A stretch of DNA of 6,694 nt from an uncultured Coriobacteriaceae bacterium (lineage in GTDB: Bacteria > Actinomycetota > Coriobacteriia > Coriobacteriales > Atopobiaceae). The stretch covers positions 1 through 6,694 of the forward strand of contig URWR01000091.1 in the NCBI GenBank assembly GCA_900551595.1, given 5' to 3'. The position numbers and the translations under genes are program-made. Below are positions 1 to 5,063 of this stretch, one piece after another; within the stretch, counting starts at the first letter, position 1; the number at the start of each line of letters is the position of its first letter. The notes under the pieces were generated by a model, which did no database searches, was not told the DNA's origin, and saw only the letters and a program-made list of their open reading frames with translations.

Positions 1-586
1 TCCCATCCAGCGAGCTATTCTCGCGGGGGATAGTGAGACAGGCGTTTCAATTATGCGTATTGGAAAAGGGGTTGATACTGGCCCGTATTGCGCGCAAGCA
101 TCCTGCTCTATTGAAGATAAAACAACGACTGAACTCACCGATGAGTTGGCTCATCTTGGTGCCGACCTCTTGGTAAAGACCCTGCCAGCTCTCGCAGATG
201 GCACACTCGAATGGGTCGAGCAGGATGAGGCATATGTTACCCATGCTGCTAAGGTTGAGAAAAGCGAAATGCATCTCGATCCATCTGTTACGGCGGAACA
301 AAATCTTCGTATTGTGCGAGCTGCAACAGATGCTGCTCCAGCACGTTTGAGCGTTGGTAATCGTAAATTGCGCGCTTGTACGGCCTGTGCGCTGCCTGAA
401 GAGACAAGCGTATCGGTTGATGCTGGCTTCGCTCGTTTTGTGTCTGGTCATGTTTATGTGGGTTGTGCAGACAGACCGCTAGAGCTGCTATGTGTTAAAC
501 CCGATGGAAAACGTGAGATGGATGCATCTGCGTGGGCAGCTGGGTTTAGAGAGCTGAAACAGGGTGTGTTGTGGGCGCGCGATTAG
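1..586 (+). CDS. fmt: Methionyl-tRNA formyltransferase, C-terminal part (5' end outside window)
   Basis: Fmt transfers a formyl group from 10-formyl-tetrahydrofolate to initiator Met-tRNA in the cytoplasm. The first complete codon is at base 2 and the frame is open to the left edge, so the gene starts upstream; about 194 residues are visible of the roughly 310 usual for the family. The visible part opens with PIQRAILAGDSETGVSIM, then GVDTGP, whose Asp matches the conserved catalytic Asp of the formyltransferase fold (Asp144 in E. coli Fmt). The rest is the C-terminal OB-fold-like tRNA-binding domain, ending in GRKxxD-type sequence (KPDGKREMDASAWAAGF). The Asn/His half of the active site lies outside the window. 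The segment usually reading NPWPGA is ATDAAPA here, a divergent version. The stop overlaps the start of rsmB by 16 bases, as expected for an operon. Identification is secure. Confidence 0.96.
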   Translation, partial: PIQRAILAGDSETGVSIMRIGKGVDTGPYCAQASCSIEDKTTTELTDELAHLGADLLVKTLPALADGTLEWVEQDEAYVTHAAKVEKSEMHLDPSVTAEQNLRIVRAATDAAPARLSVGNRKLRACTACALPEETSVSVDAGFARFVSGHVYVGCADRPLELLCVKPDGKREMDASAWAAGFRELKQGVLWARD

Positions 587-2046
587 CTCCAGCACGCAGT
601 GCTGCCCTTGCAGTTCTAGGAGATATTCGGAGGCATCAGGCTCATGCCCGAGATGCTCTGCGCAATTCTACGCGGCTTGGCAAGTTGTCCGTGCAAGATG
701 TTGCACTTGTAGAGCGTCTGGTTCTTGGTGTTAGTGCAACCTTAGGTCTTCTCGATAAGCTCTACGGCGCGTACCTTTCAAAAAAGAGCAGCTTGGAGCC
801 GCGCGTGCGCGATGCTCTGCGCCTAGCAACATTTGAGCTTTGCTATCTGTCAACGCCTCAAGCTGTTGCTGTGAGTCAGGGTGTAGAGCTGGTGAGATCA
901 GTTGCACCGAGAGCAGCTGGTTTGGCGAATGCAGTCCTGAGAAAAGTGGGAAGTATTGAAGCTGACCGCATAACAAAAGCGCGAGAAGAGCTCTCTTCTC
1001 GGTATCTGTCTGAGAAGAATGGCTCTGGGGATACAGATTCTGCATTTGAACAAGCACTATCTCTTGTGGCTGGCTGGCCCGTTTGGTTAACGCGGCGTAT
1101 TGTGCAAAGCGTAGGATTTTCTGCTGCCTACAAAATGGCCTGTTGTACCTTGGATGCGGCTCCCTTGTGGGTTTCTGGCAATACAGCGTTACATACTGCT
1201 GAACAAACACAGGAGTTGCTGCGCTCACTTGGGTTAGAGCCTCTCAATACGCCACTACCCGACGTATTTCGTCTCCCATTTGCGGCAGGTCTTGGCAGGT
1301 CAGGCTTGGTGAGCTCAGGGGATCTTGTCGTCAGTGATCTGTCGGCACGTCTCATTGTTTTGCTGGCATCTCCGCGTCCTGGATCGCATGTGTTGGAAAT
1401 AGGGCAGGGGCGAGGTACAAAAACATTGCTGCTTGAAGCTGCGGCATCTCAGCGGGGTGGTCCAGCAACTATTGTGGGTGTGGACAAGATACCGTTTAAA
1501 GTTCGCGTTGCAGAAAAGCGCCTGCGCAGCTGGCAGCCATATGTAATTTGTCTCGAAGCCGATGCCTGCGCGCTTTCAGGCCCTGTTGCAGGGCTTCCTG
1601 CACCCGATAGAGAAGATGGTCTCTTTGACGAGGTATTTGTTGATGCACCTTGTTCAGGAACCGGTACGCTGCGTCGCCATCCAGAGATAGCTTGGAGTCT
1701 TTCTGAGGACGCACTTGATCCTCACAACACTCATTCATTGCCGGTGCTACAACAATCAATTTTGCGAGGTGCTGCTACTCGTGTTCGGGCGGGCGGAATA
1801 CTTGTGTATTCAACCTGTTCTGTTCTTAAGGAAGAATGTGAGGATGTTGTTCAGGCATTCCTCAACGAGCAGGGCGATACATTTGTTTTAATCCCTGCAG
1901 ATGAAGCCGCACAACAACTGCCTGATGACGTACAAACAATGATACTACCTGCGGTAACGCTGGATGGCATGTTTGGTTCACGCCCTGCTGAAGAGGGGCC
2001 CGATGGACATTTTTGTGCCCTCTTTCGAAATATTGAGAAAAAATAA
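571..2046 (+). CDS. rsmB: 16S rRNA (cytosine-967-C5)-methyltransferase RsmB/Sun family
   Basis: RsmB methylates C967 of 16S rRNA using S-adenosylmethionine. The protein is 491 residues. Residues about 5-130 are a NusB-like RNA-binding domain ending in NAVLRKV (120-126). The Rossmann methyltransferase domain follows from about residue 250. It carries motif II GVDK (acidic D305), motif IV DAPCSGTGT (358-366, with Cys361) and motif VI YSTCS (413-417, with Cys416). These are the two cysteines of the m5C-methyltransferase mechanism: the TCS Cys as nucleophile, the PCS Cys for product release. SAM motif I is unusual: VLEIGQGRGTKT (274-285) instead of the common DxCAAPGGKT. The GTG start is supported by AGGG at 561-564, six bases upstream, and the gene overlaps fmt by 16 bases, suggesting coupled translation. 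About 120 residues of weaker conservation separate the two domains. The family is clear; the exact rRNA target is inferred from the family and the fmt neighbour. Confidence 0.93.
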   Translation: MGARLAPARSAALAVLGDIRRHQAHARDALRNSTRLGKLSVQDVALVERLVLGVSATLGLLDKLYGAYLSKKSSLEPRVRDALRLATFELCYLSTPQAVAVSQGVELVRSVAPRAAGLANAVLRKVGSIEADRITKAREELSSRYLSEKNGSGDTDSAFEQALSLVAGWPVWLTRRIVQSVGFSAAYKMACCTLDAAPLWVSGNTALHTAEQTQELLRSLGLEPLNTPLPDVFRLPFAAGLGRSGLVSSGDLVVSDLSARLIVLLASPRPGSHVLEIGQGRGTKTLLLEAAASQRGGPATIVGVDKIPFKVRVAEKRLRSWQPYVICLEADACALSGPVAGLPAPDREDGLFDEVFVDAPCSGTGTLRRHPEIAWSLSEDALDPHNTHSLPVLQQSILRGAATRVRAGGILVYSTCSVLKEECEDVVQAFLNEQGDTFVLIPADEAAQQLPDDVQTMILPAVTLDGMFGSRPAEEGPDGHFCALFRNIEKK

Positions 2047-2067
2047 GGCGCCAGTTGCGTGGCGCCT
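2046..2067 (-). terminator. Intrinsic terminator of the FmdB-family gene, in the rsmB convergent gap
   Basis: AGGCGCCA (2046-2053) and TGGCGCCT (2060-2067) form an 8-bp perfect stem with the 6-base loop GTTGCG. Read on the - strand, the stem is followed by TATTTTTTCTC, a proper U tract, 29 bases past the fmdB stop. Read on +, it begins in the last base of the rsmB stop codon, but the downstream sequence GCTTCATAT is poor in T, so termination of rsmB here would be weaker. Confidence 0.8.
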
Positions 2068-2096
2068 GCTTCATATACATATCTTGGTGTAGAAAA

Positions 2097-2345
2097 CTAA
2101 CTTGCACAAGACTCGCAGTTTCCACCAGAGCAGTGTGCACACGAGCTTTTGGATGAGCTTGAAGAGGTATTGCGCTGATCAGTGTTATAAAAACCCGTGC
2201 CTTTAAATGCAATACCTGAAGGCTCGAAGACACGCTCTGCTTTTTGACCGCAGTTCGGGCATGTGATGGTGGGGCGAGCGGTCATAGGGTGCTCAACTTC
2301 AAACGTGATATTACAATTGGAACAATGGTAATCATAACGAGCCAT
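2097..2345 (-). CDS. FmdB-family zinc-ribbon protein (putative regulatory protein)
   Basis: An 82-residue protein starting MARYDYHCSNC, the typical opening of the FmdB/CxxC_CXXC_SSSS family. C8/C11 and C29/C32 form the zinc-ribbon knuckles, followed by the conserved stretch RVFEPSGIAFKGTGFYNTD (38-56). A serine run (about 61-65) then leads to a second cysteine cluster, CxxCx4CxxC (C69, C72, C77, C80). The family name comes from a regulator of formamidase in Methylophilus, but the role of most members is unknown; here a small metal-binding protein is all that can be claimed. An in-frame start further upstream exists, but this ATG has the SD sequence GGAGG (2355-2359 on the opposite strand) nine bases away and matches the family N terminus. 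It converges on rsmB and diverges from the HAD-thiN pair. No transmembrane segment or signal peptide is visible. Confidence 0.9.
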   Translation of the reverse strand: MARYDYHCSNCNITFEVEHPMTARPTITCPNCGQKAERVFEPSGIAFKGTGFYNTDQRNTSSSSSKSSCAHCSGGNCESCAS

Positions 2346-2377
2346 GAACGAGAACCTCCGGAAAAGTGATATCCAAT

Positions 2378-2390
2378 GCAACAATGTTGC
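2378..2390. repeat. 13-bp interrupted palindrome GCAACA-A-TGTTGC
   Basis: GCAACA and TGTTGC flank a single A. It lies 19 bases upstream of the fmdB SD on the - strand and directly before CTGAGA on the + strand. It could be an operator half-site pair, or a short RNA hairpin with stem GCAA/TTGC and a 5-base loop in either transcript. By simple counting, one such palindrome in a 200-base gap is about a 1 in 20 event, so the support is modest. Confidence 0.4.
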
Positions 2391-2395
2391 CTGAG

Positions 2396-2484
2396 ATACT
2401 GTACCCAAAATTAAAGTACTGCGGTATGACAAACAAAACCTCTCTTAGAGAAAAGATAATTACTTTGTTGTTTGTCTACAGTAT
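2396..2484. repeat. Separated 8-bp inverted repeat ATACTGTA / TACAGTAT
   Basis: ATACTGTA (2396-2403) is the exact reverse complement of TACAGTAT (2477-2484), 73 bases apart. The second copy overlaps the proposed + strand -35 region (from 2484). Pairs like this can be two binding sites for one regulator, but an 8-bp match at free spacing is not rare by chance. Confidence 0.25.
2428..2476. repeat. Separated 9-bp inverted repeat GACAAACAA / TTGTTTGTC
   Basis: GACAAACAA (2428-2436) and TTGTTTGTC (2468-2476) are exact reverse complements, 31 bases apart. The interval contains a smaller symmetric element, TCTCT-T-AGAGA. The repeat sits in the middle of the divergent gap, upstream of both possible + strand -10 boxes. 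It may be an operator pair or a long-loop RNA stem; no regulator is identified. Confidence 0.3.
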
Positions 2485-2564
2485 TGTTCCAAGATAATGC
2501 ATAGCTTTACTATGATTCGCGACAAGTTGTTCACGAGCAATGCTCTATGAGAGAGGGAAGTGTT

Positions 2565-3248
2565 ATGGCTATCGAGGGAGCCATTTTTGACTGTGATGGA
2601 ACGCTGGTAGATTCCATGCCCATGTGGCACGAAGTCGTACTTCGGCTTCTCGAAAAGCATAATCTTGAGCTCAACGCTCATACACGTGAACTGCTCAATA
2701 AAATTGAGCCGCTTTCAGTGCCGGATAAGTGCGATATTTTTGCTGAAGAGATCCATGATGGTTCAACCGGTGAGAGTCTCTTCGAAGAATTGTGCGCACT
2801 CGTCCGATATGAATACGAACATTCTATTCAGCCATACCCTGGAGCAAGAGAGCTGTTGGATGCTTTTGAGCAAGCTGGTATCCCTATGGTAATAGCAACC
2901 TCTACAGGTGAAACGGAAGTACGAGCACTGCTTGAAACACATGGCATGAGTAAGTATTTCAGCGGCATTGTGAGTGCTGAGGACCTTAAGCTTACAAAGA
3001 CCGAACCAACTATCTACTATCGTGCGCAAGAGATTATCGGCACACCAACAAAAACAACCTGGGTATTCGAAGATGCACCGTTCGGGTTGGCAACAGCTCA
3101 GAAGGCGGGCTTTCCAACCGTGTGCATCTACAACGGGCATGATGGACGCGATGAAGCATTTCTGCATGATCATGCAACGGTTTTCTCATTTGAATATCAG
3201 AATGTATCGCTCAAGCAGTTGCAGCAGATGTCTCTTGAGGTGGACTAA
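2565..3248 (+). CDS. HAD-superfamily hydrolase (beta-phosphoglucomutase/phosphatase-like, subfamily I)
   Basis: A 227-residue cytosolic phosphohydrolase of the haloacid dehalogenase fold. Motif I is FDCDGTLVDS (D9 as nucleophile, D11 as acid/base). A helical C1-type cap follows at roughly residues 16-90. Motif II is ATST (111-114), motif III Lys is K145 in TKTEPTIYY, and motif IV is FEDAPFG (acidic E169-D170, metal binding). All catalytic positions are present. The ATG at 2565 is preferred over one at 2547 because AGAGGGAAG lies just before it, the earlier ATG has no SD, and this start begins the fold directly. The stop TAA shares its last A with the ATG of thiN, so the two are probably translationally coupled. 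The substrate cannot be read from the sequence. The coupling makes thiamine monophosphate a reasonable guess, but sugar phosphates are equally common for this group. Confidence 0.88.
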   Translation: MAIEGAIFDCDGTLVDSMPMWHEVVLRLLEKHNLELNAHTRELLNKIEPLSVPDKCDIFAEEIHDGSTGESLFEELCALVRYEYEHSIQPYPGARELLDAFEQAGIPMVIATSTGETEVRALLETHGMSKYFSGIVSAEDLKLTKTEPTIYYRAQEIIGTPTKTTWVFEDAPFGLATAQKAGFPTVCIYNGHDGRDEAFLHDHATVFSFEYQNVSLKQLQQMSLEVD

Positions 3249-4012
3249 TGGAGCGAGCTTCTTCTCCATCAGAAAGCAAGAAGCGGTTCCGCGCTCTTCT
3301 CGTTGGTGGATCGCCTGAACCGAGTTCTCTTGAGCTCGTTCGTGAGCTTGCACATGATTCGGAAATGGTGGTAGGTGTAGACCGCGGGGCAAATGTCTGC
3401 TTAGCCGCTGGCATTGTCTGTGATCTGTTTGTAGGAGATGCCGATACTATTTCTCCAGAGGCGCTTGCATGGGTTAAGAAGACATGTCCTGATGAGGAGC
3501 TTTTTGATACCGAGAAATATGCCACCGACTTAGCATTGGCTTTTCTTTCTTTGCGAGAGAGATATGGATTGAGTGCATCTGGTGTTACTCAGTTACGTGC
3601 TGCTGGCAACAAAGTATTTGGCGAGCGAGATGCGGTTTCAAACGCAACTCTGGCGGGTCAGGTAGCTGTGAGTTGCGCATCTGGAGGAAAGCCAGATCAC
3701 TTATTGGGCGTTTTTGGAACTTTGGCTGAAAATGCCGATCTCTCGCCAGTTCTCATCGAAGATGACTTTGAATGTCATATTTTGTCGCCCGGCGGAACAA
3801 AAGACTGGGAGATTGCTTCTACTTATGCAGGATCAACGTTTTCGCTTTTTGCCTTAGCTCCTGATACGTATGTAAGTGAGCAGGGGATGGAATGGGATCT
3901 TGAGAGGCGTTACATCCCAGTTCTTTCTGATTTAGGCGTTTCAAATGTTATTGGTCCTGATGGGGCACGCTGCACGTGTCATAGTGGGGTGGCAGCCGCC
4001 TTTTTGCGGTAA
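3248..4012 (+). CDS. thiN: Thiamine pyrophosphokinase
   Basis: ThiN makes thiamine diphosphate from thiamine and ATP. The 254-residue protein shows the family motifs in order: VGVDRGAN (42-49), CDLFVGDADTI (58-68, with the metal-binding GDxD), DTEKYATDLAL (87-97), GGKPDH (146-151), and a C-terminal thiamine-binding sheet with GMEWDL (213-218) and LGVSNVI (229-235). Family members are usually about 210-220 residues; most of the excess is an insertion of roughly 25 residues between TD (93-94) and GGKPDH, plus a polar N-terminal extension of about 14. GAGG (3237-3240), inside the end of the HAD gene, lies seven bases from the ATG. No thiamine biosynthesis genes are nearby, so salvage or phosphorylation of imported thiamine is the likely use. 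No T-rich terminator follows on the + strand. Confidence 0.92.
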   Translation: MERASSPSESKKRFRALLVGGSPEPSSLELVRELAHDSEMVVGVDRGANVCLAAGIVCDLFVGDADTISPEALAWVKKTCPDEELFDTEKYATDLALAFLSLRERYGLSASGVTQLRAAGNKVFGERDAVSNATLAGQVAVSCASGGKPDHLLGVFGTLAENADLSPVLIEDDFECHILSPGGTKDWEIASTYAGSTFSLFALAPDTYVSEQGMEWDLERRYIPVLSDLGVSNVIGPDGARCTCHSGVAAAFLR

Positions 4013-4169
4013 CGAGAAAAATTTGAAGATTTTGAACCCTGTGTCTCGAATCGTCAGAGGGATTCTGTAGATGTGTTTTGAAAAAAATCAATAGTTTGCA
4101 GATAAGAAAAGACCGCCCGAAGGCGGTCTTGCAATACAAGCTCAATGTGTGCGAGCGCACGTGGAGGCG
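4013..4169. other. Convergent gap between thiN and rpmB
   Basis: These 157 bases hold no gene. The left part is AT-rich, with a run of seven A (4081-4087, extending left) and weak symmetry GAATC...GATTC. The only clear element is the rpmB terminator hairpin at 4109-4130. In Bacillus subtilis the small gene spoVM lies at this place; no such reading frame was found here. Confidence 0.6.
4109..4130 (-). terminator. rpmB intrinsic terminator with UUCG tetraloop
   Basis: AAGACCGCC (4109-4117) and GGCGGTCTT (4122-4130) form a perfect 9-bp stem. Read on -, the loop is TTCG closed by C-G, the extra-stable C(UUCG)G tetraloop, and the stem runs into TTTTCTTATC. It lies 39 bases past the rpmB stop. Read on +, the loop is CGAA and the tail GCAATAC has no T tract, so it is designed for rpmB rather than thiN. 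Confidence 0.88.
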
Positions 4170-4358
4170 CTAGGAGCGGGCAACCTTACCAGACTTGAGG
4201 CAGGTGGTGCACACATTCATGCGCTGACGACGACCGTCTACAACAACGTGCACAGACTGAATATTGGGCTTAAACTTGCGATTTACAACGCGGTGGGAGT
4301 GGCTAATAGAGCGACCAGCAACAGCGTGCTTACCGCAGATCTCACAAACCTTGGACAT
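4170..4358 (-). CDS. rpmB: 50S ribosomal protein L28, zinc-binding (C+) form
   Basis: A 62-residue protein starting MSKVCEICGKHAVAGRSISH, with the L28 signature SHRVVNRKFKPN (21-32) and a basic C-terminal half. It carries two CxxC pairs (C5/C8 and C50/C53), the zinc-ribbon C+ version of L28; many bacteria also or only have a C- version without these cysteines. L28 is a late-assembling large-subunit protein near the exit-site side of the 50S. The start is fixed by GGAGG (4367-4371 on the opposite strand) eight bases upstream and by the family N terminus. The gene is a single transcription unit, with its own extended -10 promoter upstream and a strong terminator downstream, transcribed against its neighbours as in Bacillus subtilis. 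A C+ L28 implies dependence on zinc supply. Confidence 0.97.
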   Translation of the reverse strand: MSKVCEICGKHAVAGRSISHSHRVVNRKFKPNIQSVHVVVDGRRQRMNVCTTCLKSGKVARS

Positions 4359-4377
4359 GGCTAGAACCTCCGTAGAT

Positions 4378-4396
4378 GCGGCGCAAGAGCGCCCGC
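4378..4396 (-). promoter_or_regulatory. GC-rich hairpin in the rpmB leader
   Basis: GGCGC (4380-4384) and GCGCC (4389-4393) pair around a 4-base loop, extended by two more G-C pairs (4378-4379 with 4395-4396) past a bulged C4394. It falls in the predicted 50-base 5' leader of rpmB and ends only six bases from the SD. It may influence initiation or be an autoregulatory target of L28, but this is inference. Confidence 0.4.
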
Positions 4397-4415
4397 AATG
4401 ACACATAGCTGGATA

Positions 4416-4443
4416 AATATATCACAGCTGAGCTCCTGTGCAA
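4416..4443 (-). promoter_or_regulatory. Predicted rpmB promoter (extended -10)
   Basis: On the - strand, TTGCAC (4443-4438) is followed after 16 bases by TATATT (4421-4416), and TG sits one base before the -10 box, giving an extended TGATATATT. The -35 match is weak (first three bases) but the extended -10 compensates. Transcription would start near 4408, giving a leader of about 50 bases. Confidence 0.55.
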
Positions 4444-4477
4444 GCAAATAAGCCCTCTGTTTTATGGAGGTATCGTT

Positions 4478-4534
4478 GTGAAAATTGCACTTAGCCTGAT
4501 TATTTTCTTTCAAATACTGGTAAGAGGTCTGTAG
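4478..4534 (+). CDS. Possible 18-residue hydrophobic peptide in the rpmB-yloU gap
   Basis: GTG at 4478 opens an 18-codon frame, MKIALSLIIFFQILVRGL, ending in TAG. A perfect SD, GGAGG (4466-4470), lies seven bases upstream. The peptide is a basic start followed by an almost unbroken hydrophobic stretch, resembling a tiny membrane peptide or leader peptide. No family is recognised and no clear promoter precedes it; the strong TATAAT of the next gene is downstream. A frame this short with a good SD can arise by chance, so this is only a candidate. Confidence 0.15.
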   Translation: MKIALSLIIFFQILVRGL

Positions 4535-4570
4535 GAAATCTCCATTTTCTAACTGCATAGCCTCAACGCG

Positions 4571-4599
4571 TGTGCTAAGCACTCCGTGTGGACTATAAT
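4571..4599 (+). promoter_or_regulatory. Predicted promoter of the yloU-fakA pair
   Basis: TATAAT at 4594-4599 is a perfect -10 box. The -35 position (around 4571-4576, TGTGCT) matches poorly and overlaps a palindrome, so an activator or repressor may act here. Transcription would start near 4606, with a leader of about 66 bases that contains ACGTGT (4620-4625)/ACACGT (4641-4646) and the SD AAGGAG (4661-4666). Confidence 0.6.
4572..4582. repeat. Palindrome GTGCT-A-AGCAC over the -35 region
   Basis: GTGCT and AGCAC flank one A. The centre (4577) is about 29 bases before the predicted transcription start of the yloU-fakA pair, a usual place for a repressor operator. A 5+5 palindrome alone is not statistically strong in a gap of this length; its location is what makes it notable. 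Confidence 0.3.
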
Positions 4600-4671
4600 C
4601 GCGAGATAAAGCATTGAAAACGTGTCGGGCGCTTCTATATACACGTGCTGGCGCGACCGAAAGGAGCGGGT

Positions 4672-5016
4672 ATGACACAGGCCATCCCCGGGACACTGAG
4701 GGTCTCTAACGACTGCATTTCTGATCTTGCAGGGTATGCTGCCATGCAGTGTTATGGCGTGGTTGGCATGGCTTTTACCGACGCAGATGAAGGTGTTACC
4801 AGGCTTCTACCAACCGCAGGACTGCGTAAGGGTATCGACGTTTCTCAAAACGAGAACGGTCTCATTGTAGATATGCACGTAATTGTTGAGCAGGGTGTCA
4901 ACATGTCTTCCGTGGCAAAAAATCTCTCGGATGCCGTTTGCTTCCTGCTTAAAAGTATTGCTGAACTTGAGGATGTGGATGTCCATGTTCATATTGAGGG
5001 CATGCGCGTCCACTGA
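4672..5016 (+). CDS. Asp23/Gls24-family protein (YloU-like)
   Basis: A 114-residue soluble protein matching the Asp23/Gls24 (DUF322) family and close in layout to Bacillus subtilis YloU: an early segment ISDLAGYAAMQCYGVVGMAF (residues about 17-36), a central KGIDVSQNENGLIVDMHVIV region, and the C-terminal end DVHVHIEGMRVH. Family members include the membrane-associated alkaline shock protein Asp23 of Staphylococcus aureus; the YloU-type members have no settled biochemical role. The ATG is chosen because AAGGAG (4661-4666) lies five bases upstream and the protein then begins like YloU; an in-frame GTG at 4645 lacks these features. It is followed after 84 bases by fakA on the same strand, the standard yloU-yloV arrangement, so a functional link to fatty acid kinase or the membrane is plausible but unproven. 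Confidence 0.93.
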   Translation: MTQAIPGTLRVSNDCISDLAGYAAMQCYGVVGMAFTDADEGVTRLLPTAGLRKGIDVSQNENGLIVDMHVIVEQGVNMSSVAKNLSDAVCFLLKSIAELEDVDVHVHIEGMRVH

Positions 5017-5025
5017 GGATTAGTT

Positions 5026-5063
5026 TGGGAGTAGGTAAACCTCCCATGTTGCCGCATTGCGGC
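5026..5063 (+). other. Two tandem hairpins in the yloU-fakA spacer
   Basis: TGGGAG (5026-5031) pairs with CTCCCA (5041-5046); a competing pairing AGGT (5033-5036)/ACCT (5039-5042) uses overlapping bases. Next, GCCGC (5051-5055) pairs with GCGGC (5059-5063) around ATT. Neither is followed by a T run, so these are not ordinary terminators. They may act in mRNA processing or stability, or in setting the relative output of the two genes. The fakA SD (GAGG, 5088-5091) is 24 bases further on. Confidence 0.4.

Larger units (their letters stand above)
2346..2564. promoter_or_regulatory. Divergent regulatory gap between fmdB (-) and the HAD-thiN pair (+)
   Basis: This 219-base AT-rich gap must hold both promoters. 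It has no credible gene. On + the clearest candidates are GATAAT (2493-2498) and TTGTTC-N18-TACTAT (2484-2513); neither has a good -35 box, so the exact promoter is uncertain. On - no strong pair of boxes was found. The gap contains three inverted repeats, listed separately, and a CTGAGA...ACCC motif (2391-2406). The HAD gene SD (AGAGGGAAG, about 2552-2560) is at the right end. Confidence 0.5.

Noticed and set aside
47..451. Minus-strand open frame of 134 codons opposite fmt
   Set aside because: It lies entirely inside the well-supported fmt reading frame and shows no family resemblance or SD.
731..1228. Minus-strand open frame of 165 codons opposite rsmB
   Set aside because: It is antisense to the conserved RsmB protein, with low-complexity Gln-rich sequence and no recognisable domain.
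571..2046. RsmB as a pseudogene because of its unusual SAM motif
   Set aside because: The frame is full length, both catalytic cysteines and other motifs are intact, and the start is coupled to fmt; divergence is more likely than decay.
2428..2476. Long inverted repeat as a transposon end or IS remnant
   Set aside because: The arms are only 9 bp, there is no transposase or target duplication nearby, and flanking genes are intact housekeeping genes.
4013..4108. A spoVM-like or other small gene between thiN and rpmB
   Set aside because: No frame with an SD and sensible composition was found in the gap, and the source does not look like a spore former.
4361..4696. Minus-strand open frame of 111 codons spanning the rpmB-yloU gap
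   Set aside because: It runs over the rpmB promoter, its SD region and the yloU start, and the translation resembles no protein; the gap is better explained as divergent promoters.
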